Assembly (NCBI GenBank): GCA_963825585.1
Contig: CAWGTX010000001.1
Location: forward strand, 496,001-560,000
Reading direction: 5' to 3'
Source of the DNA: JAOUGY01 sp963825585
GTDB taxonomy: Bacteria; Actinomycetota; Acidimicrobiia; Spongiisociales; ZC4RG35
Length of the DNA: 64,000 bases
Shown here: in pieces, positions 51,130 to 60,236 of the stretch
How positions within the stretch are numbered: the stretch's first letter is position 1
Layout of the letters: each line of letters starts with the position of its first letter
Program-made: the position numbers and the translations under genes
The notes under the pieces: generated by a model
The model's database searches: none
Told to the model about the DNA's origin: nothing
The model's input: only the letters and a program-made list of their open reading frames with translations

Positions 51130-52310
51130 TGGAAACCGAGCTCGCCATCGCCATGTCGGCCCGGAATTGGCCCGACCGCTTGCGCAGATTCCTTGCCGAT
51201 CACGGGGGTGCCCGGGTCCGGGTGGCGGCTATGGGACCCGAGGATCTCCTCGCCGAGAGCTATGACGTGCTGGTCATCGACGACATGTGCTCGTTCCTCA
51301 CGCCGCGCCTGGTGGAGATGGTCAATCAGCGGGGGCGGGCTGTGCTCGGCGTGTACGACCCGGTCGAGTTCGCCGACGGAAAGGACCGACTCATCGAGTG
51401 TGGCGTGTCGGATGTCGTCGAGTCCGACGCCGACGCCGACGAGTTCCTCGAAGCCATCGGGCGGATCATGTCGGGGCGAGCCGCCCAGGGCCTGATCGAT
51501 TCCGGACCAACCAACGTCGATCGAGCGGTGGATACGGACGTCGCCGTACATGCGACCGGCACGGTCCTGGCGGTCGGGGGGCCCAGCGGCGGTGTGGGTG
51601 CCACCGAGGTGGCGATCGCCCTTGCGGCGAGGCTCGCGGGCCACGGCTCGACGGTTCTCGTGGAGGTCGATGAATCGGCTCCTTCACTGGCCCAACGGCT
51701 CGGCATGCCACTCTTCCCGAACCTGCGCACGGCCATCGACGTGCTCGAACATCGCTCCGGCTCGATGGATCGGGTGATGCATCGAATCCCCGGTCTGGCG
51801 TTCGCCGTGCTCCCCGGTCTCGCAAACGTCCGCGACTGGACCGAGGTGCGGCCCCGCCAGGCGGTCGACCTCATCAGGGAACTCGCACTCATCTACAGCA
51901 ACGTGGTGGTGAACGTCGGCAGTCGTATCGAGGCCGAGGCATTCTCCGATGGACATGGGCGCCACGCCGTGAGCAGAGCGGTCGTCCAGTCGAGCGACCG
52001 GTTGGTCGCCGTGGGCCTGGGGACGCCGGTTGGAGTGGCGCGGCTGCTCGAGTGGCTGTCGATCGCCGACGGGTTGCGCGACCATCGGCGCGCCGACGTG
52101 CTGGTGAACCGGGCACCCTCGGATCAGTTCCGCCGTGCCGAGCTGCTTCAGGAGGTAGGGCGGACGTACGCGCCGGCGAGCTTCGGGTATCTGCCAGACG
52201 ACCCGAAGCTGGTCGCTGCCACCTGGGACGGTTCGGTCGCAGCCCGGGGAAGGTTCAGGAAGGCGGTGGACCGCTGGGCCGACAGATTCGTACTCGGCGG
52301 TGACGAATGA
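51129..52310 (+). CDS. TadZ/CpaE-like Flp pilus ATPase with lysine-free P-loop
   Basis: 393 aa. Receiver-like N-terminal domain (about 30-125: DVLVIDDMCSFLTP) and a ParA/MinD-like domain (about 140-390). The deviant Walker A, normally KGGxGKT/S, reads VGGPSGGVGATEVA, with no Lys at either position; the partner Asp in VLVEVDESAPSLAQRLG is kept. TadZ proteins act as polar localisers of the pilus machine and often have atypical P-loops, so ATP hydrolysis may be lost. It overlaps cpaB and cpaF. Confidence 0.85.
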   Translation: METELAIAMSARNWPDRLRRFLADHGGARVRVAAMGPEDLLAESYDVLVIDDMCSFLTPRLVEMVNQRGRAVLGVYDPVEFADGKDRLIECGVSDVVESDADADEFLEAIGRIMSGRAAQGLIDSGPTNVDRAVDTDVAVHATGTVLAVGGPSGGVGATEVAIALAARLAGHGSTVLVEVDESAPSLAQRLGMPLFPNLRTAIDVLEHRSGSMDRVMHRIPGLAFAVLPGLANVRDWTEVRPRQAVDLIRELALIYSNVVVNVGSRIEAEAFSDGHGRHAVSRAVVQSSDRLVAVGLGTPVGVARLLEWLSIADGLRDHRRADVLVNRAPSDQFRRAELLQEVGRTYAPASFGYLPDDPKLVAATWDGSVAARGRFRKAVDRWADRFVLGGDE

Positions 52311-53590
52311 TCGACCGGTCGCACGCCTACGAGGAGATCCGGCTACGGGCCCTCGAACTCGTAGAGGAGAACCGGGTCGACACCGGTACCGACCGTGACG
52401 TGGTTCGGAGCCTGGTGACGAGAGCTGTGGACGAATATCAGCGGCGCTCCAACTTGGGCGAGAACCGGGCTCTCCGGCACCCGGCCGACATGGTGGAACG
52501 GGTCGTGCGCGCCCTGGCGGATCTCGGTCCGCTCACCGACGTCCTCGCTCGTACCGACATCGAGGAGGTCTTCATCGAAGGAGGCCGGGTCACCTACATC
52601 GACGGGTCCGGCCGGCTCCGCGGCCTCGAGGAGCCCACCACCCCCGCCGAGAACCTGCAGGTGATCGACCGGCTCCTGGCGAGCACCGATCGACGACTCG
52701 ACGCTTCCTCTCCCATCGTCCAGGCTCGGGTCTTGGATGGGACTGCCCGCCTGACGGCGGTGATCCCGCCGATCGCCGACCAGTTGTCGGCCACGATCCG
52801 CCGATATGCGCTCCGCAAGGAGACCCTGGCCTCGCTGGTTTCGCTCGACTCGCTCACCGGGTCTGCCGCCGGATTCCTGTGGTCGGTGATGCAGACCAAC
52901 TCGAGTGTGGTGGTGTCAGGACCTCCCGGCGCCGGGAAGACGTCCCTGCTGTCGGCCATGCTCAACGCCGCTCCGGCGTCGCACTGTCTCCGGTGTTGCG
53001 AGGAGGTTCGAGAGTTGCACTTCCCGCTGCTCCACGGGTCCTTCTACGAGGCTCGTCCTCCCGGCCTGGACGGCTCGGGAGAGGTGTCACTCCGGGATCT
53101 GGTCAAGGTGGTGCTGGCGATGCGTCCGGACCGGATCGTCGTGGGTGAGGTTCGGGGAGCGGAAGCATTCGAGTTGACCAGGGCCGTCAACGCCGGCACC
53201 GGATTCTCATGCACCGTGCATGCCAACTCGGCGGCCGATGCGCTGGCTGCGCTCGTCAACGCCGCCCTGATGGCAGGCGAGAACGTCCCGGAAACGGTGG
53301 TGCGGAATGTGTTCGCGGCCTCGCTCGACCTGGTCATCCATTGCGAGCGTGAGTCAGCCCGTGGGAGCGACGGGGCGGTGATCCGTCAGGTGCGCGAGAT
53401 CCTGGCGGTTGTCCCATCGCTGCATGACGACTTCTCCACGGAGCCGATCTTCGTACGTGACCGGTTGGGCGACCCGTTGCGCTGGACCGGAGCGCTGCCC
53501 CCGGGGCGTCTGTCGAAACGCCTCGAGCAGGTCCTTCCCCGTGACATGGCACTCGCCGACCTGCTCGATGGCCGAGGGGTGCTGCCGTGA
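52307..53590 (+). CDS. cpaF: CpaF/TadA family pilus assembly ATPase
   Basis: 427 aa secretion ATPase. N-terminal domain (about 1-130), then Walker A SGPPGAGKTSLLSAML, Asp box, Walker B in MRPDRIVVGEVRGAEAFELTRAVNAG and the His box CTVHANSAADALAALVNAAL. It powers polymerisation and retraction of the Flp/Tad pilus as a cytoplasmic hexamer on TadB/TadC. Start and stop codons overlap both neighbours by 4 bp. Confidence 0.93.
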   Translation: MIDRSHAYEEIRLRALELVEENRVDTGTDRDVVRSLVTRAVDEYQRRSNLGENRALRHPADMVERVVRALADLGPLTDVLARTDIEEVFIEGGRVTYIDGSGRLRGLEEPTTPAENLQVIDRLLASTDRRLDASSPIVQARVLDGTARLTAVIPPIADQLSATIRRYALRKETLASLVSLDSLTGSAAGFLWSVMQTNSSVVVSGPPGAGKTSLLSAMLNAAPASHCLRCCEEVRELHFPLLHGSFYEARPPGLDGSGEVSLRDLVKVVLAMRPDRIVVGEVRGAEAFELTRAVNAGTGFSCTVHANSAADALAALVNAALMAGENVPETVVRNVFAASLDLVIHCERESARGSDGAVIRQVREILAVVPSLHDDFSTEPIFVRDRLGDPLRWTGALPPGRLSKRLEQVLPRDMALADLLDGRGVLP

Positions 53591-54480
53591 TCCTGCTGGC
53601 GTCGCTCGCCAGTGCGGTGGCCGCCGGCTTGCTGGTCGGACTGTTGCTCGGGGTCCTTCCGAGGCACAGGGCAGTGATTCAGGCGGATCCGCAGGTCGAT
53701 CCCCGCCAACAGTGGCTCATCCAGGCCGGCTTGATGATCACGCCCCGGCAGTTCCGGTTGGTCAGGCTCGGAGCGGGTGGGTTGGCGTTCCTGGTTGTGC
53801 TCGCCATGACCGGCCTGGTGGTGTTGGCGGCGGCAGCGGGAATGCTGACGTCGTTTCTACCGCGGGCCGTGTATGCCCGCCGGCGTGCGCTCCGGCTGTC
53901 AGAGGTCCAGAAGGCGTGGCCCGATGGCTTGCGTGATCTGGTTGCATCGATCACTGCCGGGATGTCGCTGCAAAGGGCCATCGAGAACCTGGTGGCCACC
54001 GGACCGATCCCGCTTCGACAAGCGTTCTCCCGCTTCCCGTATCTCGCCAGGACCCTGGGGATGGTGCCGGCCCTCGAGGTCGTGAAGGAGGAGTTGGCCG
54101 ACCCGACCAGCGACCGGGTCATCGAGATCCTCATCCTCGCCCACCAGCGCGGTGGCGCGATCGTGCCGGACATCCTGCGGGACCTGGCCGACGCCACCGT
54201 GCGCGACGTGTGGACCATCGAAGAGATCGAAACTCTCGCCCTCGAGCAGAAGATCAATGCCCGGGCTGTCTTCGTGCTGCCCTGGCTGGTGCTCATCGCC
54301 ATCACGGCCCGGGAGGGACCGTTCCGGGAGTTCTACGCCAGCGCCGGCGGAGTGTTGGTGGTCGTCGTGTGTGGGCTCTTGAGTGGCTTCGGCATGTGGT
54401 TGGTCAGTCGACTCGGCGCCGAACCCGATGAACCCCGCGTGCTGGGTGGTGGAGCGCGGTCTTCGGTGGAGACGACATGA
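53587..54480 (+). CDS. tadB: Type II secretion system F-family protein TadB
   Basis: 297 aa. Two N-terminal and two C-terminal membrane helices flank the cytosolic T2SF domain (KAWPDGLRDLVASITAGMSLQRAIENLVATGPIPLRQAFSRF; ILAHQRGGAIVPDILRDLADA). Forms the inner-membrane platform of the Tad pilus with TadC. The charged C terminus ends at the overlap with tadC. Confidence 0.88.
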   Translation: MILLASLASAVAAGLLVGLLLGVLPRHRAVIQADPQVDPRQQWLIQAGLMITPRQFRLVRLGAGGLAFLVVLAMTGLVVLAAAAGMLTSFLPRAVYARRRALRLSEVQKAWPDGLRDLVASITAGMSLQRAIENLVATGPIPLRQAFSRFPYLARTLGMVPALEVVKEELADPTSDRVIEILILAHQRGGAIVPDILRDLADATVRDVWTIEEIETLALEQKINARAVFVLPWLVLIAITAREGPFREFYASAGGVLVVVVCGLLSGFGMWLVSRLGAEPDEPRVLGGGARSSVETT

Positions 54481-55427
54481 TCGAGCCGCTGTCGTTGCTC
54501 GCCGCTCTCTGTTCAGCAGCGTTCGTTGCGGCCTTGGCAGCTCGGGTCGTGCCCCCCACCCGTCGACTCGGCCCCCGCGTCCGGCCGTACACCATTGCCG
54601 CCAGGACGTCGTTGGGAGGATCGGCCGACGTGGGAGCGGTCGCCGACGGGGGTACGGGCTCGGCCATCCGAGGTGTTCTCGCCCCCGTGGTCTCGGGGCT
54701 GGCGAACCGGCTGAGCCGGCTGATCGACCAGGCAGGCGACGAGACGCTGGCATTGCGGATACGCCAGGCCGGATTGTTCCCGCACATCGCCGAAGCCGAC
54801 CGTCTGGCCGCCTATCGGACCCGCCAGCTCGGGTCGCTGCTGGCGTGGGTGGCGGGGGCAGTCGGGGTGTCGTTGGTTCTGTCGTTGTCGACAGGGCGGG
54901 GGGTCATGATGCTGGTGCTGGCTGTCGTGGTCGGTGCCACCCGGCAACGGGGCCGGTTGGACCGGGCGATCGAGGATCGCCAGGCGCGTATGCGCATCGA
55001 GATCTACACGGTGAACCAGTTGCTGGCGGTGCGTGCCCGGGCCGGCGGCGGAGTGGTCCAGGCGGTCTCCCAGTTGGTGGCGCGAGGCCGAGGTGAGGTG
55101 GTTTCGGAACTCCGTGAGGCCCTGCGGTTGCAGCGGGCGGGGATGCGCGCCGCCGACGCATTCCACCGGATCGCGGAGCAGACCCCAGAGCCGTTCTGTG
55201 CCCGCACCTACGCGCTACTGGCGGTGGCGGACGACCGCGGCGTCGACCTGGCCGAGGGTCTGTTGTCGCTGTCCGAGGACGTCCGCGAGGCGCGGCGCTC
55301 CGGCATCCGGCGGAATGCGACCAAACGAAGGGCGGCGATGCTGGTTCCGACCATCGCCATCCTGGCTCCCGTGATGTTGATCTTCGTGGCGGCACCGCTT
55401 CCACGACTGGTGCTCGGTTGGCAATGA
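54477..55427 (+). CDS. tadC: Type II secretion system F-family protein TadC
   Basis: 316 aa, second platform protein, with membrane helices near residues 5-25, 120-160 and 290-316 and a T2SF domain (EIYTVNQLLAVRARAGGGVVQAVSQLVARGRGEVVSELREALRLQ; LADDRGVDLAEGL-like loop). Follows tadB with a 4-bp overlap. Confidence 0.87.
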   Translation: MIEPLSLLAALCSAAFVAALAARVVPPTRRLGPRVRPYTIAARTSLGGSADVGAVADGGTGSAIRGVLAPVVSGLANRLSRLIDQAGDETLALRIRQAGLFPHIAEADRLAAYRTRQLGSLLAWVAGAVGVSLVLSLSTGRGVMMLVLAVVVGATRQRGRLDRAIEDRQARMRIEIYTVNQLLAVRARAGGGVVQAVSQLVARGRGEVVSELREALRLQRAGMRAADAFHRIAEQTPEPFCARTYALLAVADDRGVDLAEGLLSLSEDVREARRSGIRRNATKRRAAMLVPTIAILAPVMLIFVAAPLPRLVLGWQ

Positions 55428-55442
55428 GAGAGAGGAGAAGAC

Positions 55443-55640
55443 GTGGAGGGAATCGACGACGTGAGAGATGGGGTCCGGTCGCTGTTGCGGTGGATCCACG
55501 AAGACGAGCGAGGCTTGAACACGGCGGAGCTGTTGGGAAATGCCGCACTTGCGATCGCAGCGTTGGTCGTCATCTGGGGTGCGCTGCAGGCGCTGGGAGT
55601 CGACGTGGTGGCGTGGATCGGCGACCAGATCGGCGTCTGA
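55443..55640 (+). CDS. Flp-like pilin
   Basis: 65 aa. The charged leader ends ERG, followed by LNTAELLGNAALAIAALVVIWGALQALG. The G^LNTAE site with Glu at +5 and the hydrophobic helix define a type IVb pilin substrate of a TadV-type peptidase. As the only very small pilin in the locus it is probably the major subunit. GTG start with GAGAGGAGAA upstream. Confidence 0.82.
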   Translation: MEGIDDVRDGVRSLLRWIHEDERGLNTAELLGNAALAIAALVVIWGALQALGVDVVAWIGDQIGV

Positions 55641-56011
55641 GCAGGGAAGAAGGACTCGCCACCATCGAAAACATGGTGGTGGCGGGTCTGTCTCTGCTGT
55701 TCTTCGCCGTACTCACCAACCTGATCGTGATGCAGTATGCGCTCGGAGTGGCGACGGCGGCACTGGATGAGGGCGCCCGTCAGGGTGCCCGTTCGCTCGA
55801 TCCGGTTGGTTCTTGCGCCTCGAGGGCGCGTTCCACGTTTGACGCAGTGGAGGGCGGAGCGGTGCAGCCTGGTGCTGTGATCAGCTGCACGGTGGACGGG
55901 GCGTGGCTGGTGGCCCGTATCGACGGGGTGTTGGACGGGTGGGCTCCGCCGGTGCCCGACCTGTCGTTCAGTCGTGAGGCCCGAGCGCCGCTCGAGGATC
56001 TCGCTCCATGA
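55613..56011 (+). CDS. TadE-like pseudopilin
   Basis: About 132 aa. SREEG^LATIENMVVAGLSLLFFAVLTNLIVMQYALG carries a prepilin-type site with Glu at +5; the exported part has two Cys (SCAS and ISC) that may form a disulfide. The start is uncertain: GTG 55613 overlaps the pilin gene by 28 bp, while CTG 55637 is also possible; no ATG lies upstream of the pilin motif. The 3' end overlaps the next gene by 4 bp. Confidence 0.75.
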   Translation: MDRRPDRRLSREEGLATIENMVVAGLSLLFFAVLTNLIVMQYALGVATAALDEGARQGARSLDPVGSCASRARSTFDAVEGGAVQPGAVISCTVDGAWLVARIDGVLDGWAPPVPDLSFSREARAPLEDLAP

Positions 56012-56484
56012 CTCGGCTCCGGGGGGAACGGGCGGCGGCCTCGTTGGAGATGGCGCTGGGCATCGGGTTGCTGATGGTGCCGGTGGCGATGCTGGTGATG
56101 TCGTTCGGACCGGGGTTGGAGCGTCGGTCGTTTGTCCGGCTGGCGGCGGCGGAGGCCTCGCGGGCGGTGGTGATCGCCGATGGCGATGTCTCCGGTGCGA
56201 TGGTTCAGGTGTCGGCGATGGCGTCCAACCACGGATACGCCCCGGGGGAGGTGTCGGTGGGATTGTGTGGGGCGGCGCCGGCTCCACTGTCCGCTGGTGG
56301 TGCGTCGGCGTGCCCGTCGACGTTGGCGCGGGATGACACGGTGGTGGCGACGGTGGTGATGGAGATTCCACTGGTGGCGTTGCCGTTCACAAACGAGGCG
56401 GGTGAGCGGGCGAGTGTCGGGGGAGTGTCGGTGTCGGCGTCGCATGCGTCGTATGTGGACCTGTACCGGAGTACGGGCGGATGA
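56008..56484 (+). CDS. TadE/TadF-like pseudopilin
   Basis: 158 aa. GERA^AASLEMALGIGLLMVPVAMLVMSFG: prepilin-like site with Glu at +5 and one hydrophobic helix. The exported domain has CGAAPAPLSAGGASAC (possible disulfide) and Val-rich strands. Minor pilus subunit by context. Overlaps both neighbours. Confidence 0.8.
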   Translation: MTRLRGERAAASLEMALGIGLLMVPVAMLVMSFGPGLERRSFVRLAAAEASRAVVIADGDVSGAMVQVSAMASNHGYAPGEVSVGLCGAAPAPLSAGGASACPSTLARDDTVVATVVMEIPLVALPFTNEAGERASVGGVSVSASHASYVDLYRSTGG

Positions 56485-56912
56485 GGTTGCACTCCGAAGA
56501 GCGGGGCAGCACGACGTTGTGGACGTTGGGGTTGGCGTTGACGTTGTTGATGGTGGGTGGGATCAGCATCGACCTGTGGTCGGCATTGGGGGCGCATCGC
56601 GATCTGGCGGGGATCGCCGATGCGGCAGCGGTGGCTGCCTCGTCGGGGGTGGATGTCGAGGTGTTCCGGGCGGAGGGTCGGGTGACGCTCGATCCCGGGC
56701 TGGCCCGGGATCTGGCCGTGCGGTTGATCGCCGCCCAGCCCAACGGTACTGATCTCGACGCCGCCCCACAGGTTGTGGTGTCCGCCGACGGGTTGTCGGT
56801 GTCGGTGGGTCTGCAACGGCGTGTGCCCCTCACGCTGCTCGGTCTGGTCGTCGAAGACCGGTCGATCGTGGTTGCCGCCCAGGCCCAGGCTGACGCATCA
56901 CTCAGGGAGTGA
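56481..56912 (+). CDS. TadG-like pilus protein
   Basis: 143 aa. SEERG followed by STTLWTLGLALTLLMVGGISIDLWSALGAHRDLAGIADAAAVAAS, the actinobacterial TadG/Rv3654c-like pattern; unlike the other three it lacks Glu at +5 (Trp instead). The helicase/secretion TadE-like family name Rv3654c in mycobacteria has the same position at the operon end. Its 3' end overlaps the convergent methyltransferase gene by 11 bp. Confidence 0.8.
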   Translation: MRLHSEERGSTTLWTLGLALTLLMVGGISIDLWSALGAHRDLAGIADAAAVAASSGVDVEVFRAEGRVTLDPGLARDLAVRLIAAQPNGTDLDAAPQVVVSADGLSVSVGLQRRVPLTLLGLVVEDRSIVVAAQAQADASLRE

Positions 56913-58389
56913 AATCCTGGTGGTCGACGTGATCGAGGTGCCACATTGGCGCAGTGGAGACGACGCTCGACATCGAAGACGGCCTGTTCCGTCGAGCTGA
57001 GACCGAGGCACGGCGCCGGAGGTCGCCGATCGCCGACGTCACCGCTGCCGGCGCCTTCTCCATGAGCTCGTCGTCGGGGTGCGCGCCGAGCGCATTGTTG
57101 ACGGTCGAGAACGCCAAGCGCAGCGCGGCATACAGGGTGACCGCGAAGATGCGCTCGTCGTCGAGACCGGCCCGACGGAGCGAATCGATGTCGGGCGGAG
57201 TGGTCGTGGTGGGGCTGCGCACCATCCGACGAGCCCAGCTGGTCATTGCCCGCTCGACCACATCGAGATCGCTGTCGTCGCCGCGCAACACCCTGCCGAC
57301 CGTGTCCTCGCCCACCGTCGGCGCGAGCTTCGACCCCCATGCCGTCGTGCAGTACGGGTCGCCGATCGTGGATGCGACGGCCAGCACGATGAGGCCGCGC
57401 CCCCGGAAGCCGAGACGTTCACCGGCGACGTGACCGAGCAGATCGAAGAGCGCGGTGAAGGCCTCCGGTTTCCACGCCCACAGCCGGGAGGCGTTCATGA
57501 CGTATCCGAGCGCGTCGCGATCGTCCTGCGCCAGCGCCCCGGACTCGGGCGTCGCCGGTGCCGCTCCCAGGAAATGGGGCGCCGTCGCCGTCCGTCGCAC
57601 CGGCTTGACGGCGAGGTAGCCCACCACGTCGATCTCGGCTCGGAGTGGCAGGCCGTGGCGCACCCGCTCCTCGGCGACGGCGAGGGCCACCCGTCGGAAC
57701 GCGGCCTCGCCGACGTTCTGGATCGCCTCGTACGCCGGTCCGGTGGTGGCGAGGGTCCGGGCGTAGGTTTCAGGATCGGCGAACTCCCATACGAACGGGA
57801 CGGTGACTCTCGTGACCGATTCGAAGCCGTGCTCCGCCAGCAGTGCTTCACCGGCGCCCGGCCGCCCGAGTCCCACCATGGCCGACTGGTTGGCGAGCTG
57901 GGGCTCGGCAGCGAGCCTGAACGGTGCCAACGCCCACGCCCCGGGCGATGCCTTGATGTGACCCCACACCGTCAGCCCCAGGCGCCCGCCGGGCCGGAGC
58001 ACGCGGAATGCTTCGGCGAGCGCCCCTGGGGTGGTGCCCCAGATCCCACGGAAGCTGGTCACCACGTCGAAGGTGTCGGCGTCCCACGGCAGGGCGCACA
58101 TGTCACCGACACGGACATCGGCGACCGGGTTGCGGTCGCGAGCGACCGCAACGAGGCGTGCCGAGGCGTCGATCCCGGCAACGGAGGCGCCTCGGAGGCC
58201 GGCGAGTTCCATGGCCAGGCCGGAGCCGCAGGCCACGTCGAGTAGCCCGTCGCCCGGCCCCACCGTGAGCCTGTGATGCATCGACACGTACTCGCGGACA
58301 TTCGACGGCTCGCTCAGGGTGGCGAACTCGGACGCGGCGTGTCCCCACCCTTCGTCGACGATCGTCCAGTTGGCGGTGTTGCTGGTCAT
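56902..58389 (-). CDS. SAM-dependent methyltransferase fused to an AhpD/CMD-like domain
   Basis: 495 aa. Residues about 35-265 are a class I methyltransferase with motif I LLDVACGSGLAMELAG, VAGIDAS, VGDMCALPWDADTFDVVTSFRG and VLRPGGRLGLTVWG. Residues about 295-455 resemble an AhpD/carboxymuconolactone-decarboxylase-like helical domain (YVMNASRLWAWKPEAFTALFDLLGHVAGERL; IFAVTLYAALRLAFSTVNNALGA). Its CxxC site is reduced to a single Cys (DPYCTTAWG). The fusion is uncommon. ATGA overlap with the upstream BTAD-TPR regulator implies co-regulation. Confidence 0.82.
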   Translation of the reverse strand: MTSNTANWTIVDEGWGHAASEFATLSEPSNVREYVSMHHRLTVGPGDGLLDVACGSGLAMELAGLRGASVAGIDASARLVAVARDRNPVADVRVGDMCALPWDADTFDVVTSFRGIWGTTPGALAEAFRVLRPGGRLGLTVWGHIKASPGAWALAPFRLAAEPQLANQSAMVGLGRPGAGEALLAEHGFESVTRVTVPFVWEFADPETYARTLATTGPAYEAIQNVGEAAFRRVALAVAEERVRHGLPLRAEIDVVGYLAVKPVRRTATAPHFLGAAPATPESGALAQDDRDALGYVMNASRLWAWKPEAFTALFDLLGHVAGERLGFRGRGLIVLAVASTIGDPYCTTAWGSKLAPTVGEDTVGRVLRGDDSDLDVVERAMTSWARRMVRSPTTTTPPDIDSLRRAGLDDERIFAVTLYAALRLAFSTVNNALGAHPDDELMEKAPAAVTSAIGDLRRRASVSARRNRPSSMSSVVSTAPMWHLDHVDHQDFTP

Positions 58390-60233
58390 GCTGGGTCGGT
58401 CTCCACATCTGGTCGATTGCTCATGTCCCGAACGGTGCGGTCGAGTGCGGGGTTCTCCACATGTCCGGCGAGCAGCCGCGCCGACGCGAGCGCGTTGGGC
58501 CGGCCGAGCCGGGCCCGGTGGAGGTGGGCGTGTACGACGAACTCGAACATCTCGGAGCGAGCAGCGAGAGCCGCGAGTTCGTCGGCGAGCACGAGCGCCG
58601 CGTGGTCGTCACCCCGAGCGACCGCCAGGTCGATCTGGGCGTCGATCACGTAGGCCCGAACCCACTGATAGGTATCGGCCACGGCGTCGCAGCGGCGGCG
58701 CGCCTCGTCGAGCCAGGTGTGCGCCGCGACGAGGTCTCCATCGTGTGCGCTCAACCTGGCAAGCATGCGAGCAGACACCCCCTCCCAGCACGGGTCACCG
58801 AGCTGGCACGACAACGACCAGGCCGGTTCGATCTCCTGGCGAGCCAAATCGGATCGGCCCGCCCGGAGGTGGAGCTCGGCCCGGAACGCCCGTGGCCAGG
58901 GCAGGAACACCATCCACCGCTGGCTGCGGCATAGATCGATCGACTGGTCGGCCGCCAGCAGTGCCTCGGCGTCGTCGCCACGCAGCATGAGGGATCTGCA
59001 GAGCACGCCGAGCGACCACGCCTGCTGGCGCAGCTCGCCCGACGCCTCGGCGAGTTCTGCCGAGCGGGTGAGCAGCTCGGCCGCCTCGGCGTGACGGCCG
59101 ATGTCGCCTGCGCTCATCCCCTGGATTGCGAGCGCCGATCCGAGCTCACCGTCGGTCTCGGCGAGGTCGACGGCGCGCTGCAACCATTCGGTGGCGGTTG
59201 GTCGCCGACCGGCCTGGACCTCGACGAATCCGAGCTCGCGGCACGCCGTCATCGCCGTTTCCCGGTCGCCGACCTCACGCGCTGCATGGAGCGCACGGTG
59301 CAGCGTCGTGGAGCCTTCACCGTCCCGGCCGCGGACCGCGTGCACCAGGGCGCCGCCGAGAGCGAGGAGGGCGCGTGCGTGCAGGTGACGGTCAGGCCCG
59401 TCTTCGGTGAGTGCCACTGCGCGATACAGGGCTTCGACCCCCGCTCGGGTGGCGCCGGCGTTGACGGCGGCCCGTCCGACGTCGAGTTGGATCTCCGCCT
59501 CCCCAAGGGAGTGCTCCACAGGAGCAGCCGGGAGTCTTGCGTGATCAGTAGCGGCCCGGAGAGCCGGTGAGGGGGTTCGACCGAGTTCGCGGCGGAACAC
59601 GTCCTCGCACACGGCGATCTGGCGGAGTGCTGCGGTGCGGTCACCCAACGCCATGAGGCAGCGGACCAGTAGCTCGTGGTTGCCCTCGTCGAGCGTGTTG
59701 AGCCGGACGGCCCGGGCGGCGAGCCGGGCGGCATCGGTGAGTCGACCCTCGGCGAACGCGGCCGCCGCCGTCTGCCGGACACGGGCCTCCTGTTCTGCCG
59801 CCCACCGATACCGTTCTGCGGCGAGCCACGATTCGAAGGCTGCGCAGCCGTCGACGTACACGCCCTCCAGAAACTCACCTGTGGCCGCTACCACCGCCTC
59901 CTCATCGCCCGCGGCGATGTCGAGCACGTCGACCCGCACGTCGACGGACGACCACCGCAACGGGTCGCCGCGCAGCGACTCAGGGGCGCCTACGGCCCGG
60001 CGGGTCTCCGACAACACCCATCGGAGCGCTCCCATCGGGTCATCGGCCTCGCCGAACAAGAGCTCGGCGAGGTGCTGGCGGGACACGCCACGATTGCTCG
60101 ACACGACATATCCCAGCACCGCCCAGGCCTTCTGCCCGCGCGGAGACGCAACCGGGAGGCCGTCGCGTTCGATCGACGGTGTGCCGAGCAGCCTCACCAT
60201 CGTCGACGCCACGGCCTCCCGGTGCACCTGCAT
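58386..60233 (-). CDS. BTAD/TPR transcriptional regulator (SARP-like, no NB-ARC)
   Basis: 615 aa. N-terminal winged helix (VRLLGTPSIERDGLPVASPRGQKAWAVLGYVVSSNRGVSRQHLAELLF), BTAD helical domain (about 95-235: LEGVYVDGCAAFESWLAAERYRW; VRLNTLDEGNHELLVRCLMALGDRTAALRQ), then about 370 residues of TPR-like Ala/Leu repeats. The NB-ARC ATPase of large SARPs is absent. It starts 3 bp after the tautomerase stop and overlaps the methyltransferase gene, so the three form one operon. It probably activates its own operon or the divergent GNAT gene. Confidence 0.85.
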   Translation of the reverse strand: MQVHREAVASTMVRLLGTPSIERDGLPVASPRGQKAWAVLGYVVSSNRGVSRQHLAELLFGEADDPMGALRWVLSETRRAVGAPESLRGDPLRWSSVDVRVDVLDIAAGDEEAVVAATGEFLEGVYVDGCAAFESWLAAERYRWAAEQEARVRQTAAAAFAEGRLTDAARLAARAVRLNTLDEGNHELLVRCLMALGDRTAALRQIAVCEDVFRRELGRTPSPALRAATDHARLPAAPVEHSLGEAEIQLDVGRAAVNAGATRAGVEALYRAVALTEDGPDRHLHARALLALGGALVHAVRGRDGEGSTTLHRALHAAREVGDRETAMTACRELGFVEVQAGRRPTATEWLQRAVDLAETDGELGSALAIQGMSAGDIGRHAEAAELLTRSAELAEASGELRQQAWSLGVLCRSLMLRGDDAEALLAADQSIDLCRSQRWMVFLPWPRAFRAELHLRAGRSDLARQEIEPAWSLSCQLGDPCWEGVSARMLARLSAHDGDLVAAHTWLDEARRRCDAVADTYQWVRAYVIDAQIDLAVARGDDHAALVLADELAALAARSEMFEFVVHAHLHRARLGRPNALASARLLAGHVENPALDRTVRDMSNRPDVETDPA

Positions 60234-60236
60234 CCG

